Of a DNA stretch of 64,000 nt, positions 23,071 through 35,492 are shown one piece after another. Below the pieces are notes generated by a model. That model was not told the origin of the DNA. It searched no databases and saw only the letters and a program-made list of their open reading frames with translations. The position numbers and the translations under genes were made by a program. The stretch is from Xanthostigma xanthostigma (Eukaryota; Arthropoda; Insecta; Raphidioptera; Raphidiidae). Location: the NCBI GenBank assembly GCA_963575645.1, contig OY754470.1:24162501-24226500 (forward strand), in the 5' to 3' direction. Position 1 is the first letter of the stretch. Every line of letters starts with the position of its first letter.

Positions 23071-23715
23071 TCTATACTAATATATAAAGCTGAGAGTTTG
23101 TTTGTTTGAACGCGCTAATCTCAGAAACTACTGTTTCGAATTGAATTTTTTTTTTTGTTGGATAGCCCATTTATCGAGGAAGGCTACAGGCTATATAATA
23201 TGACGCTACCACCAATTGGAGCGGAACATTAATGAACAATTTTCCAGGATGTATCTCAAAATTAGTCCGTCCGACAAATATTATCAGGTGAAATGCCTTA
23301 ACTAAATATTGCAATATTAGCGCGTGACGGTCACAAGGTCGGATAGCTCAGTCGGTAGAGTGTAAGATTCTTAATGCCAGGGTCTTGAGTCAAGCCCCAC
23401 GCCGGTGAATATATTTTTATTTTTTTTATTTTCTACATAATTGCTTTCTTTAAGGCTTACATTTCAATTTTTTAAAATTTTATTACGACTAATTAAAATT
23501 AAATATTTATTATATGTATTGAAAGAAATTTTATTACTCGAAAAAAAGTATAAATACTGCTTTTTAACGACAAAAACTTTTGAACGGTAACCCCGATCAT
23601 TATGAAGTTTGGACACAACATTCATCTCGGTAAACTAAGATGAATTTGCATACTCATGTCTCTTCCTTCCTCATTCGTTCTTTTGCACCCGGGTGAAACC
23701 GGGCGGAACCGCTAG
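23071..23715 (+). mobile_element. Non-autonomous Helitron carrying a tRNA-Lys-like module
   Basis: It begins TCTATACTAATATATAAAGC and ends GGGCGGAACCGCTAG. It is inserted between A (23070) and T (23716), the A^T site used by Helitrons. A GC-rich palindromic segment (CACCCGGGTG) lies near the 3' end. It lacks Rep/helicase coding. A second copy of the family lies at 60015-60632 in the opposite orientation. Confidence 0.8.
23337..23405 (+). pseudogene. tRNA-Lys(CTT)-like sequence inside a Helitron
   Basis: GGATAGCTCAGTCGGTAGAG gives an intact D arm/A box as in tRNA-Lys, followed by an anticodon-loop TTCTTAA (CTT). The T arm is damaged (GGTCTTGAGTCAAGCC in place of the GGTTCRANNCC B box), and the acceptor and anticodon stems pair poorly. 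Read as a decayed tRNA gene or tRNA-derived SINE head captured by the Helitron. Confidence 0.7.
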
Positions 23716-23812
23716 TGTGTAATATAAGTGTAACTAAACAGATTCCTAGAAATATTTGTCAATGTATTGAGGTGGCCAGATTACAAGGTGGTAGTTTGTA
23801 CAGGTTTCACTG

Positions 23813-24744
23813 TATCTAGATTGTAAAGCATTTCTTTATGTACCAGTGTGACGTTATATTGAAACGAGCAATAAACGAACCTTAACAGTCACACGGGTCA
23901 TAAAAGAATTACATACAAGATACATACCACATTTTTTGCACGTTTTCCTATAAATGAATATATTTGTATTATTTTTGATAGTTCAGCTCGGCCATATTGC
24001 AATTATACGCGGATGGCAGCGCCTACTTTGCTGTCTCTATTACTAGTATGGATTTAAATAGCAACTGACTGAGATATTACAATTAAATTGGTAAAACTGC
24101 ATTACTTTTGTTTTACGCACTAATGAGAAAAAGAATAACTTTACAACCGCTAGATAGGCATTTTTTTTATAGGGAATCTTTAAAAAAACTTGCCAGATTC
24201 AGTCACTTCAATAGTACCGTTAGCTTCGTCTTTATGAAATAGGATTCCAAAAAGGTGTAAATAAAAAAACTAGGTATTTGTTGACATTCATTGTAGATAT
24301 GAACGGTGCGTATTTCTAACCTTTAATTAAAAAAAAAAACGAAAATGTCGGTCAGTTTCGTTTCGTATCAAAACAAAAGCGGAACGGTAGGCGTTTCTGA
24401 TTTATTGTATCGATATAATTACAGAACGTGCGCCATGGGACTACGTCGCACCGCATTTTGTTAAGGAGACATATATGCGGAAATAAATAACAGAGATAGA
24501 TGATATTGTTTAGTGTGTATATAAATTACCAATGATGAAAATCACGCGATTAAGACATTAATCTATTGGTAATCGTGTTTACGAATGTTTCTAACCTCAA
24601 ACACAGCATTTAATAATACGTAGACAGTGGAAACCCTAAAATTAATTATGTACATACATTATAATGTGAGGATTATTATACTCTGCTGTTGCAAAAAGGT
24701 TTGTTGAAACTAGAATGACCAAGGGACAGTGCTTTCGCGTGAAA
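23813..24744. other. AT-rich intronic sequence, no gene seen
   Basis: No supported feature. Confidence 0.35.
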
Positions 24745-25035
24745 ATTTTAAATGGGTGTTATGCAGGGTCAACCGGAGGTACCTCCTAACAAAAGCTAGA
24801 AATAGGGCGGAGGGTAATTAAATTATGAATTACATTCATGTTTATGATGATGTGTTTGTTTTCAAACTCAACACAACAAACTACAATATACACTGCAACA
24901 CTAGACACTACTGCCATAAACTGAGTGTCGGTGTATCATGTACGACATACGTACCGCCGAGTTAAAGCCTTCAAAGGTGTTGACTGAATGAGATAGAGTC
25001 AGTGAACACTTCTAGCATAGGACTTTTATCTTAGG
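24745..25035 (-). mobile_element. Dispersed repeat R, partial minus-strand copy
   Basis: Matches repeat R in reverse complement (GGGTCAACCGGAGGTACCTC, TACAATATACACTGCAACAC, AAGGTGTTGACTGAATGAGA). Truncated relative to the copies at 10960 and 58668. Confidence 0.7.
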
Positions 25036-25040
25036 TGTAC

Positions 25041-25735
25041 AATATGTTTTTGACAAGTTGTTATCAGTTAAATTTGATTAAATAAATCTAAAATATATTT
25101 TTATCAACAATGTAAGATTAATTAACCTCATTAATTGTCGTTTTTTATGTCCTTTAAAACTGCACACGTATATTTTATCGCAGTATTTAAAAAAAGACAA
25201 ACACTTCTGTCTCATACTGGACGTTGTCATCACTACATTGTACTAATAGGCTAGACGGCGAGGAGGTAAAAACATTAAAAAGTGCATTATTCGGGCACAG
25301 GCGAGATTATTGTTGGAATCGCTTCGTTATAAAATCGGTTAGAATTAATTTTTTCCAAAAATTCCAACGGGATAATAAAGTTGAATGGATTTGTGATTTT
25401 TCTGGCTTGATCCGACCAGCGAAATCCGTTTGTGAAAAAAATGGCGCAATTTGCAATTAAGGAAACAAAAAAAAAGGGATCGTTAATTACTCGAGAAGTA
25501 ATTGACCGATGACGCTAAAATTATTCATGCATGTTTGGGTCAACATAGACATGATTTTTGAGAATTTTCAGCCATCTATGTAGGGTCATTTTTTAGTAAA
25601 AAAATAGTGAAAAAAAACGTGTTTTTTTAACTTTCGGGGCTATTTGCAAGTTAACAATTGCACTTAGCGACCTCTGTCTGTGCTCATTTTTTAGGAAATT
25701 TCATAAGTAACAACTTTCTCAATACATATGCTATA
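25041..25735. other. Intronic sequence, no gene seen
   Basis: A short open frame (25224-25460) has no recognised domain. No repeat boundary. Confidence 0.35.
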
Positions 25736-25969
25736 CTGCCCTAAAAAGGCAAAGGGCAGTAAGTGACATTTGTTGAAAAATGAGTTCATACTGAAGCCAA
25801 CGACAGCAGTAAGTGCTGCAGCAATAATTTTATTGTCTTTAAAAAATGTTTCCCCCATGTTTTGGTTTCTATAATCTAAAATTCTGGACGGTCAAGACAT
25901 TTTTAGTAAATCTTGATTTACTCAAATTCATAAGTTGGTCACTTACTGCCTTTTACCTTTTTACGGCAG
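25736..25969. mobile_element. MITE with ~33-bp terminal inverted repeats (CTGCC...GGCAG), flanked by TATA
   Basis: The left CTGCCCTAAAAAGGCAAAGG then GCAGTAAGTGAC is mirrored by the right GTCACTTACTGCC...TTTTTACGGCAG. Both sides carry TATA next to the ends, consistent with a TA or TATA duplication (Tc1-mariner-like). Interior non-coding. Confidence 0.75.
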
Positions 25970-26363
25970 TATACTAAAAGTCACGCTCGAGCTAGGTCTC
26001 CTGGTTACAGACTTCGTGGTTTCCGTGCTAAGTAACAGTGATACCTTCACAAACAGACTTTTTTGCTCCGTACTGTGCTGGCTGTGTAGGTCTATGCTTG
26101 ATAAGTATGCGCGGCGTTTAACTGTATTATTTTTCTTGACCGAAGTATAATTTATAAATATAGGGATTAAATTTGTCATCATTAATGCAAAATCAATTCT
26201 GAACATGCTATCACATATCATACTACTATCGATTATCATATGAAATATGGTCAGCACCTATGTGACCTAGGGACAGTTTTATATAACTGCCAAATTGGAT
26301 TTACAACTCTAATTTTATTGACTGTGGCGTTCGTTGCATTGTTCATCATAATAGAAAATGTAT

Positions 26364-26990
26364 ACATTGTGTTCAACGACAGTGGTAACAGTGAATAATT
26401 CTTGTATCATACTAAATACAAAAAAACATTTCTATAGTTTTTTTATTCAACTCAAAATTTACTATCGGAAACTGCTGAGGTATGTTTTTTGGTACCTCAA
26501 AGTCAACCGGAAGTGTATATGCATTTCGTTTTTCAAATGGCAACACATATTTTTTTACATTTTCAAAATCTCCATTATTTCTCAATAAATTCAATTAAAA
26601 TTTTTATAAGGTTACATAAGAAAATATTCGAGAAAAACGTTATGAATTTATTAATTAAATGCACAGTAATAATTAATTATTATAATAAATTACTTTTTGC
26701 TATGAAACGTAATTATTACTATGCATTTAATTAATAAATTTATGACGTTTTTCTCAAATATTTTCTTGTGTAACCTTATGAAAATTTTGTATGAATTTTT
26801 AGAGAAAAAATAGAGATTTCCAAACAAAATATATGTTGCTATTTAAAAAAAAAATGCACGTACACTTTCGGTTGAGTTTCAAATACAAAAAAATATACCC
26901 CAACAGTTTCAGATGGTTTTTTTTATACCACCTTGTATCTGGTAGGATACTAGAATTATTCACTGTTACCACTATCGGTGAACACACTGT
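26364..26990. mobile_element. Long foldback element (~627 bp, arms ~290 bp)
   Basis: Inverted homology runs almost to the centre. The left GTGGTAACAGTGAATAATTC matches the right GAATTATTCACTGTTACCAC. TAATTAAATGCACAGTAATA matches TATTACTATGCATTTAATTA. Overlapping open frames on both strands are by-products of the palindrome. Confidence 0.85.
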
Positions 26991-28177
26991 AGATGTCATT
27001 GACTGCGATTGAAAAACAGAACCTGAGTGCAATAATTTTAATTATTTTAGGATAAATTTATTTTGTGTGTACTTCTTTATACAGTTGAATTTTCTGTAAG
27101 TCAAATGTCAAGAGACTTATGTAAATCTTAGTTTCCTTAAATAGCGGTGCCATAATTTCGCGACCAGAATATGACGTTCAATAACGTCACAAAAAACGTG
27201 TGCGTAGAAGTAAATGGATGTGGTCTTCTCGGTGGCAACGGCACCACCGTAACGTAGAAAACCGGAACACTTAGAAGAAAAAACAGACCAGACAAGGCAT
27301 GGATTTTTTATTATTGATTGTAAGTCCAATTCTGTTTTCCTACATACAATGCCTCTTTCTCTGCTTACATAATAGAACAACCCAATAGTCGATATCCAAT
27401 TTTCAATGCTGACCGGTAGCGTGATAAGTTGACATATGTGGGCCCAGGGTTGTACAATCTTTCGAAACAAAATGAAATTACCATCAATCTGAAAATCAAA
27501 CTCTTTATATACCCTTCGATAACTACATCTACATTTTGTACACTTAATTAGGTATGCATTTAGGTGGCGTGTTTTTGCTTAGAAGAATCGTGTTTTTAGA
27601 ATTTTTGTCTGTCAGCATTATTAGAGAACGGCTAGTCTTATTTTGATAAATCTTGGTGCATTTATACAGCTACGCGATCGCGAATCAAGTTAGAATATCA
27701 GCAATGGCGCGATCGAAACCATAGAAAAGTAATCCCTTACATCAGACAGTGACTGCTAATTTACATAATTATAGGTCATCTGCAAGATGCAGAAATTCTG
27801 TTTAAGCGTCGTCACAAAAGGCCGAAAATAAAATTAATTAAATAAAACCATCCTACTTTTCATTGTTCAAATTTCAATTCATTTATTATGAAGGTAAAAT
27901 TTCAAAACTCCGAGTTTTTTAGCTCTTCATAAACTATTGTGAGTCTTAAATAAACTGTTATTAAATCTATACAATTTGTTTATTTTGTGAACGTAATTTT
28001 TGATTTATTTTTTATGAACGTTTTAAACATAAAATTTAAAATATTCCAGCCAATCGGCCTACGGAACCATTCCAACTTCAAAAATATTAAAATTAATGAA
28101 AATAAATTTTCTGTTTACGCTAGGGGTGACGCAGGTAACGGCTATTATTAAATATTATGATATGCATAGTTGCCTAT
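26991..28177. other. Intronic sequence, no supported gene
   Basis: A 117-codon open frame on the minus strand (27117-27470) has no recognisable domain, and nothing nearby supports expression. The segment 28045-28090 (TTCCAGCCAATCGGCCTACG) is a scrap of repeat Q, similar to 31570-31610. Confidence 0.4.
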
Positions 28178-28658
28178 ATACAGATTGTATCAAATCAAAA
28201 CGGTTCATAGAACATTCTGTGTGTAAGACAGAGACGATATTATATAAAGCAGTAAGTAAGAATGAGATAAATGATCGCTAATAGCTAGTTACTGTGGTTA
28301 TACAATCTAATCGTCTTTGTTTTCTACAGTAAAAATCACAATTTTATCAAATGGCAGTATTCACTAGTGAAATTATTGATAAAATGGCTATTTATACTGT
28401 TTGGGAAAAAATCCAAATAATTAAATGGTTTTATGGTGGTAATTCAACCGCCAACATAATTTTATTTGTAGTTGTTTTAATTATTGATAAATTGGTAAAA
28501 AGATTTACAGTGTACGTAATTATTTATTTACGTAACTACAGTAACTATATTAGCGATCAGTTATCTCATTCTTACTTACTGCTTTAGATCTTTATATATC
28601 GTCTCTGTCTTACACACAGAATGTCCTATGGACCGTTTTGATTTGATACAATCTGTAT
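28178..28658. mobile_element. Foldback element with ~125-bp arms
   Basis: ATACAGATTGTATCAAATCA and GTGTGTAAGACAGAGACGAT on the left recur inverted on the right (TGATTTGATACAATCTGTAT with small changes; ATCGTCTCTGTCTTACACAC). Spacer AT-rich, non-coding. Confidence 0.85.
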
Positions 28659-28859
28659 AATAAGTTCCACGATGCAAAAATCAATCAAAGCACGCTTAAC
28701 TAATTCCTCTCTGACAGAACAAAAGAACAGCTGATTATGATTTTCAAAATATTTCTGAAAATATAAAGCTTAGAAAAAATTTTTATGTACAGAACTTTCT
28801 TGAAAAAAAAAATTAAATAATAAACAATTATGAAAATTATATCATTATTATATAAAAAA

Positions 28860-29890
28860 ACAAGGTTATAGCATAGGTATATCTCTTCTGCGACACGCCG
28901 ATTTTCCCTAATAGGCCAAGCATGACATAAAGACTAGTAGCAAACCGATTATGCGATGATATAAAAGATAATAAGCAGATGAATAGGTATAAGTTTTTCA
29001 CTCGACTGCGAGCACGCTTCGGCCATTTTTCGCGAACTTTACGAGTGTTTTTAGCATGCTTCTAGGCATCCGATCGAAAAACTGAAATCTACGTTTTGTA
29101 GTGCACGATGTCAACTTTTCAAAACTTTTTCTGAAATTATTATCGGACTTACGGTAACGCATACAGGCCTGCCGGAAAAAAGCGCACTGCAAACTTTCAA
29201 TCGCTATTTCGCAAAAACTAATAATCCGACAGCACCCACCTTTGGCACATATAAAGAACATTATAATCCCTACTTTCTCTCAAAATTTTAGCGGTCCAGC
29301 TCAAAAAATGACGAAGCTATAAATTTTCGAAAAAACGCCAAATTTTCTGGTTTTTCCTAAATTTTTCAGGACCTAATTATCCGATTAAGACATTCAACCT
29401 CTCATTCTGTAGATACTTCAATTCTCTACAAACCATTTTATTGGGGCATTCCGATTGCTCCATTAGTTTCAAAGTTACAAGCAAAAAAAGACAAAAATCG
29501 CGTTTTTTTTGCAATAAACTGTTGATAACTAACAAATGGACCGGAAACTCGAGTGAAAAACACATACCTATTCATCTGCTTATTATCTTTTATATCATCG
29601 CACAATCGGTTTGCTACTAGTCTTTATGTCACGAGACCGCTGTTTTAAATCTCTATAGCTTGGCCTATAAAAGCAACAGCTGGCTCTTTATATTTCTTTA
29701 ACTTCATCCCAAAATTTGGTTTCAATCCGTTTGACCGGTATCGTGTTTATAGACAAATAGACGCACAAACTTTTCCCAAAAATGTAATTTGGGAACCTCA
29801 AAACGGAAAAATATTATAAAATTTTGAAAAATTAATCATATCCTAAATTAGTATTATTCTCCACTTGTGAAGTTAGAATGGTAAAAAAAT
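28860..29890 (-). mobile_element. Dispersed repeat Q, minus copy split by a TIR element
   Basis: Left part 28860-28922 (CGACACGCCGATTTTCCC) and right part about 29640-29890 (CCCAAAATTTGGTTTCAATC; CTCCACTTGTGAAGTTAGAA) match repeat Q in reverse. The element at 28923-29631 lies between them. Confidence 0.6.
28923..29631. mobile_element. TIR element with ~84-bp terminal inverted repeats inserted in repeat Q
   Basis: TGACATAAAGACTAGTAGCA and GATGATATAAAAGATAATAA on the left recur inverted on the right with one or two differences over about 84 bp, suggesting a recent insertion. The interior (~540 bp) has only short frames without known domains. Superfamily unknown. Confidence 0.8.
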
Positions 29891-30614
29891 ACGGTCAGTC
29901 CCCCGTTGTTCGTTTGTTTGGGTCACGCGTCCGCAATAGTTGGCAGTTGCTTTGGACAGCCCGGCACAGTGCCAGTATATATAATGTTATTTAACTTGAC
30001 CGACCCCGCTATTGATTGTCGTGTACAAAGCTCTAGGTACGTTTGTACTCCGGTGTAGACTGGTGTAAATTAAACTCGCTACACTGTACTACACTGGCCT
30101 CTGTTTGAGTTATTCATTGACACATCGCTGAAAGTCAAAGCTCCGGTACTCCAGACAAACTTTAATCCCCAACAGAAAACTAGTATGGAACACAAAATGG
30201 CGAAAGCTCATAAATTCGAATTAAGAAAATGTTCTTAACTTGCCGTACACTCGTAACTTCTAACAATAAATTGACAAATTAAAATTTACTATGTTCTAAA
30301 ATGATAACTGTAGAACAAAAATCAGCTAACGTTTATTTAGTATTCCGAGCATTAATGATTGAAGAAAACAAGATTTTATTTTCAAACTTTGATTAACGTC
30401 TGAGTAATAACGCAGATAGACAAGTTCATAGAAAATTTACTGCAAATTTAGATCATTTCTGATAGATGAAATGAACTCACCATGGATCTATTATGAGTGC
30501 CTGTGTTAGATCATAGTGAATGAAAATCATGACAGAATTCGTTGAGTATATATTATTGTAGAAATATTGAATGAAATGAATAGTAATATTTAAGAGTATT
30601 CGTCCCTGCAAATG

Positions 30615-30996
30615 CCCCCTGCACCCTTCATTTCAAATCTTTTCCCCTCGCCTAAAAACGGTTCGCGCTGTCCCGACGCTATTTTTAAAGCTATGGAGGG
30701 TTCTGGTAAACGTCAAATGAAAGACAAAGAATCAGACTACAGATCCTTCAGGCGAATTTTTTAAAAAAACAGTTTCGCCTACGTGTGAAATATTACGTAA
30801 CTTATTATTTTTTTCAAAAGGTTGTAAGTTTTTTCAGGAATTTTTTTTCAAAAAATTCGCCTGGAGGATCTGTAGTCTGATTCTTTGTCTTTCATTTGGC
30901 GTTTACCAGAACCCTCTAGCTTTAAAAAATAGCGTCGGGAGAGCGCGAACCGTTTTTAGGCGAGGGGAAAAGATTTGAGATGAAGGGTGCAGGGGG
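30615..30996. mobile_element. Foldback element with ~150-bp arms
   Basis: CCCCCTGCACCCTTCATTTC at the left and GATGAAGGGTGCAGGGGG at the right pair. So do CTCGCCTAAAAACGGTTCGC and AACCGTTTTTAGGCGAG, and GACTACAGATCCT with AGGATCTGTAGTC. High arm identity; non-coding. Confidence 0.85.
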
Positions 30997-31559
30997 TGTA
31001 GTAACTTAAAATTGTAGTATTCATAGGGTTTTAGGAAGTGTCCGTAGGGCTTTGTAACTTAAAGTTGCATTTGCCAAGCTTAAAATGTTTTACATCTGCT
31101 AGACGTCCCGCGACGGCTCACATTTTTGACTGTAATAAAAATTTCTCTGCAACGAGGCACGAGAAGATTTTCCTGAAGCTAGAATAAAACATTGCGAATA
31201 GTAATATTGTTGTTTGATGTGATTTCATAAACATTTCCGAAATGTGTACATTTTGTATAATATGTGTAATGTATATGGCTAGCAAATATACAACGACAAG
31301 AGCGCGCGATTCTGAAGCTAGGTTAACTCGTGTATTGCCCTACGCCCTTTGAATATTTTATAGTTGAGCTAGACTAGAGCGAACTGAAATTTATTTCTCG
31401 TGCCTTGCACTCACGAGTACATATTACTACGGCAACAACATTGTAGCATTCATTGAGTTATTAAGTGAAAAGGAGATATGGCACGCACATTGCAATTTTC
31501 AACAAAAAAAATCACTAAAGGAATTTTCTAAACGGCTCAACTGTGTCGTTACATATAAA
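30997..31559. other. Intronic sequence, no gene seen
   Basis: No supported feature. Confidence 0.35.
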
Positions 31560-32180
31560 TTTTAATATAAAAAATTCCAGCCAATTAGGCGACGGAACCA
31601 TTCCGACTTCAACAATGTAGATATTTGGCATTATAATATTATATAAAATAAAATTTCTGTTAGTAAACATCATGATATTTGCTGAGGTTATATAATATAG
31701 TTTCATATGTAAAAGTTAATTAAAATATGCTTGCCAGCTCCCTAATTTGTTTTTGACAAATCTTCAGAACAAAAGAACAAATGACTATTTTTATTTTAAA
31801 AACATTTCTGAAATCCGAAAGTTTAGAAAAAGAATTCTTGTAAGAAAACTAAATATTTAGCCGATTTTTTAAAGTATACCGTTATTATACTAAAAAAAAC
31901 GTTATATAGCAATTATCTTTTCTTCGCATGCGTTAATTTCCCCTAAAAACAATAGGTCATTTCATATTTGCATATCTATCTCAAAATTTGGTTTTAGTTC
32001 AAGGTTTGACCTCTATTGTGCTCACAGACAAACAGACTAACAGACAACAAACGAACAGATTTTTTCCAAAAATGTGTTTTTTGGCTACAGGGGACCTTAA
32101 AACAAAAAAAAATGTGTATCATTTTGAAAAGTGAATTTTGACCTAAATTAGTAGTATCTAGGTACCATTCCCCACATGTG
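31560..32180 (-). mobile_element. Dispersed repeat Q, minus-strand copy
   Basis: Contains, in reverse orientation, ATTCCAGCCAATTAGGCGAC, the CGCATGCGTTAATTTCCCC segment, CTCAAAATTTGGTTTTAGTT and ACCATTCCCCACATGTGG, in the order seen at 19985-20345. The least interrupted copy of Q in the window. No domain recognised. Confidence 0.6.
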
Positions 32181-32895
32181 GAAGGATAAAATCTAAACGT
32201 CGTTTGTAACAATTAAGTTTTGGCTCGAGTTAGACGTACCCACAGCTAACGGAAGATCTGACCTGAATTAGCCATTTTAGCCCAGGCAGTCGTAAGTCGT
32301 AACACAATCTATATTTACACTTTGTCTAATATTAAAAAAAATAGTCTCAGAAGAATTTAATGAGCTATGCACAAAACAGGACACAATGGCAGATTAGTAT
32401 TAACCAAAGTCCTTTAATTTAGTTGATTCTGTATTAGGCACAGCTTATTTTGAAATTCAATTATCTTGATGGTAAGACCCAAATTCTAATATTCGGAATG
32501 CAAAGATATCTGTTCTTCTTATGCGAAATCAACTCTAACCTAGTAATTATCTCCATTTAAAGTATGTTAAGTATTTCTGCCGCATACATAACTGTTTAAA
32601 GTTGAAACCATCCAACAAGGAAACATATCTAATCGAATTATAAAATTCCCAGAGGCACACAGATAGCAGTGCATATTGCTTCTTCACATTACATTTATAT
32701 ACGTAGCTACATACATGCATAAGCAAACATTAAAGTTGTTTCTAAATTGGATTGCTTCCAAACACACAAACACTTATTTATATGGCTGCTCTTCTCTCCA
32801 CTTCTTAAATATTGTGATTCACGGTGAATTTGTAAGGTCCAAAACTACCCGCTGTTTGATTTCAATTCAATCAACACACTGGCGCTTCCTCTACG
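32181..32895. other. Intronic sequence, no gene seen
   Basis: Short open frames only; no supported feature. Confidence 0.35.
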
Positions 32896-33680
32896 AGCTC
32901 TGCAAAACTAAACAACCAAAATCTTAAGGTGGCACTTCACATGGCTATTTGTGTTCGCTATTGGGTGTTTGTTGAATTTGGCAAAATATATGACGTTCAA
33001 GACAAACATACAATTAGAGGCAAATACGACCATCCACACATGGCAGTCAAATAGCAAACACACAAACATTTGCCAGCAGAACGCAAGATTCTAAATTCCA
33101 GGAATTTTAGCACTCTTTCATTGTCCCAATTCATTTTCAATAGTAATTGTTCCAGTTCTCGCTCACAGCACAGACACAAAAATACTGCACGTCCGTACAG
33201 GTTCACGGCGCGTGCGCTTCTGAATATTGCCATTGTGTGGACGGTTTATTTGCGTATTTGCCTATTTGACTCCTTTGATGTGCCTCGAAAAACCGACAAG
33301 CGCACGGTAACGCGTATTTGGTATTGGCCTTATTTGTCAAATAGACAAATAATGCCAACACTTTGTCAAATAAACTGTCCACACTTGGTAATTGTTTGCC
33401 AAATATGCCTAATCCAAATAGCCATGTGAAGTGCCGGCGTCTTTTAGAATGAATAATTTTATATTTTCCACATTTGTAACCAATATTTAATATTAGGAAA
33501 TAGTGTAATAGTTACGTAATCAACAGCCATTGGCATATCACAAAGCTCGTGTGTTGTCTGTGTGGCAGACTTTCTTGCGTTCAGACGCTGTTCCACACTC
33601 CAAGCAATACATGAAACGTCATCATCAGATACCCCCGGCGTACACCGTGCAACGCCGGATCCAAAATCATGTTATTTAAA
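32896..33680 (+). mobile_element. Dispersed repeat R, copy interrupted by a MITE
   Basis: The segments 32896-32930 and 33436-33680 together match repeat R (AACCAAAATCTTA; AATATTTAATATTAGGAAAT; GTGTGGCAGACTTTCTTGCG; GAAACGTCATCATCAG). The intervening DNA is a separate TIR element. Confidence 0.75.
32931..33435. mobile_element. MITE with 21-bp perfect inverted ends (GGCACTTCACATGGCTATTT), nested in repeat R
   Basis: The first and last 21 bases are perfect inverted copies. Other R copies run continuously through this site, confirming insertion. The flanks (CTTAAG and TCTTTTAG) do not give a clean duplication. The interior has many TTTGTCAAATA/TTTGCC-type short repeats and a 119-codon frame without domains. 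Confidence 0.8.
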
Positions 33681-34176
33681 GCGGCACTGTTAAGAAATAC
33701 CGAAATAAATAACAATTTACTTTAGACCTTATAAACTTTAAAACGTGACTTTACAAATATACAGTTTTTTATGAATTTAATGCTTGATTGTTTGCAAACT
33801 TTTTTGGCACTCTAATATGAATTATGATATCCAGTTTATACCGTTCGCTTAATTTATCTTAAATGGATATTCAGTTTTCTGGGAACGGTTCCAAATACGT
33901 TTAGTTCCCATGTTGTGTTTCTGATTTTTTATTCTTAAAAAATTAAAAATTATTATTGGGTAAAACTCAATTGATTTTCCTCCGCTAACTATGTTTGATA
34001 TTTAAATAAACGCAGGTAGAGACATGTTTAATACTTCAGAAAATTTTAAAAATACCAATTATAGCAATTATATTGTAGCAACGGATGTTTGTGTTGTCTG
34101 ATTACCAATAGTACAATAGTTCAAACACATTTTTGGGTAGATATTTGAGATATCGTGAAAACTTGCGTAATATCTG
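33681..34176. other. AT-rich intronic sequence, no gene seen
   Basis: No supported feature. Confidence 0.35.
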
Positions 34177-34824
34177 AACACAAAATCGAAGACCTGGCTG
34201 AAAGGTAGTGGGACCTGGTCAACCCTTGAATTTTTAACTCTGTGAAATTTTATTTCCAAAAATATTCTTGAGTCATTTTGAAATTTTAATACCTTTAAAT
34301 TTAGTATTTAATAAAATAAAAAATATATAACCCAGATTATTTAGTCGGGTCTAAATGTTTGTCAAGCGGTTTCAAAAATATCATAAATCTCGAAAAAATA
34401 TATTTAAGGCATGCTGAGATTTAGACAGAATAATATTTATCCCTAAAAAAATATTTTTGAAAGGACAGACCATTTTGATGGAACTTTTTATCTGTCTGGT
34501 GATTCGGGAATATTATACGTGAGTGCAAGTGAGACTCTATGGGAAGATTGTAATGTGAGAGAGAGCGTAAATCGACGGCCATTTGAGTCTTGCAACCTAC
34601 TCGTGGCGTTTTACCCGCAGGTACTCACATGCGAACCTACAGTTCTGAAACCCAACTAAATAATCTGACTTTCCTATATATTTTTTATTGTATTAAATTT
34701 CAGGGTATTAAAATTTTAAACTGCCTCAAGGATATTTTTTGCAAATAAAATTTCGCAAAGTTAAAAATTAAAAGATTGTCTTCTAGGCCCCGCTACCCTT
34801 CTACCAGGTCTTCGATTTTGTGTT
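34177..34824. mobile_element. Foldback element with ~180-bp arms
   Basis: AACACAAAATCGAAGACCTG and CCCAGATTATTTAGTCGGGT on the left pair with CAGGTCTTCGATTTTGTGTT and ACCCAACTAAATAATCTGAC-type sequence on the right. A single end of the same family appears at about 39535-39625 (GTCTGAATACAAAATCGAAG). Confidence 0.8.
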
Positions 34825-35492
34825 GAGACAGTCCAAAAATGTTTGATAGCTCTTCCACTATCAATAACATTAATTGGCTATTCTTTGTAACTGTCGGAAT
34901 TTAGGAAATAAAAAAGCTTCTTCTAGATCACTTAGCTATTTGTTTACCGCACCTTGTTTTACACATTACAGTGTATGTGTAGTTAATTGAAAAGTGGTTT
35001 TCGTGTAAATTATAATTGCATAAACGCAATTTAATTACCTAACGATCAATTTACTACACAACCCTCGTCCTTTTCACAAATCTGTTTCCTATTTATAATA
35101 TTAATCGTTTGAATAGTTTTACTGAAACCGTAAACTTCGAAAACCAATCTGGAGACCTGTGCTATTTCTACTAAAAATTTTTGAAATAAAACTGCTTTTG
35201 GCATGTTATGAATAAAATCTATTCATGAGGTTGTAATCAAAGGTTGCAATATGCTTATATCGTATACTGTAAAATCCGACTTTATGGTACTGTAAAAGAT
35301 CTGTACTTATGATATCGATTGGTACGATAACTGTCAAAAAATCAACTATTAGATGAAAATGTCAAAGAAAGAAAAGACGAAGGTTACGAAATGTTTTTCT
35401 TCTGTAATAGAGCCATTTACTTATGTGGTCGAATGATGCAATAGTTAACAACAAAATTTAAAAAAAAGTTTGACCCTGCAGGCCATCCCTGA
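34825..35492. other. Intronic sequence, no gene seen
   Basis: The segment about 35245-35290 (GGTTGCAATATGCTTATATC) is shared with 62020-62060, a small dispersed repeat. Nothing else supported. Confidence 0.35.

Larger units (their letters stand above)
22705..23812. mobile_element. pogo-like MITE with TA target duplication, interrupted by a Helitron
   Basis: The left end CAGTAAAACCTGTGTACACT and the right end (ACAGGTTTCACTG) are inverted and flanked by TA on both sides (22703-22704, 23813-23814). This is the pattern of pogo/Tigger-type Tc1-mariner MITEs. The inner GTGGTCAGATT and GTGGCCAGATT blocks match the family's subterminal pattern. The Helitron at 23071-23715 splits it. Confidence 0.8.

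Noticed and set aside
26358-26734. Overlapping open frames on both strands
   Set aside because: They lie within the arms of a foldback element and are created by its palindromic, AT-rich sequence; no domain is present.
27117-27470. 117-codon minus-strand frame
   Set aside because: No recognisable family, no supporting context; left unannotated as a gene.
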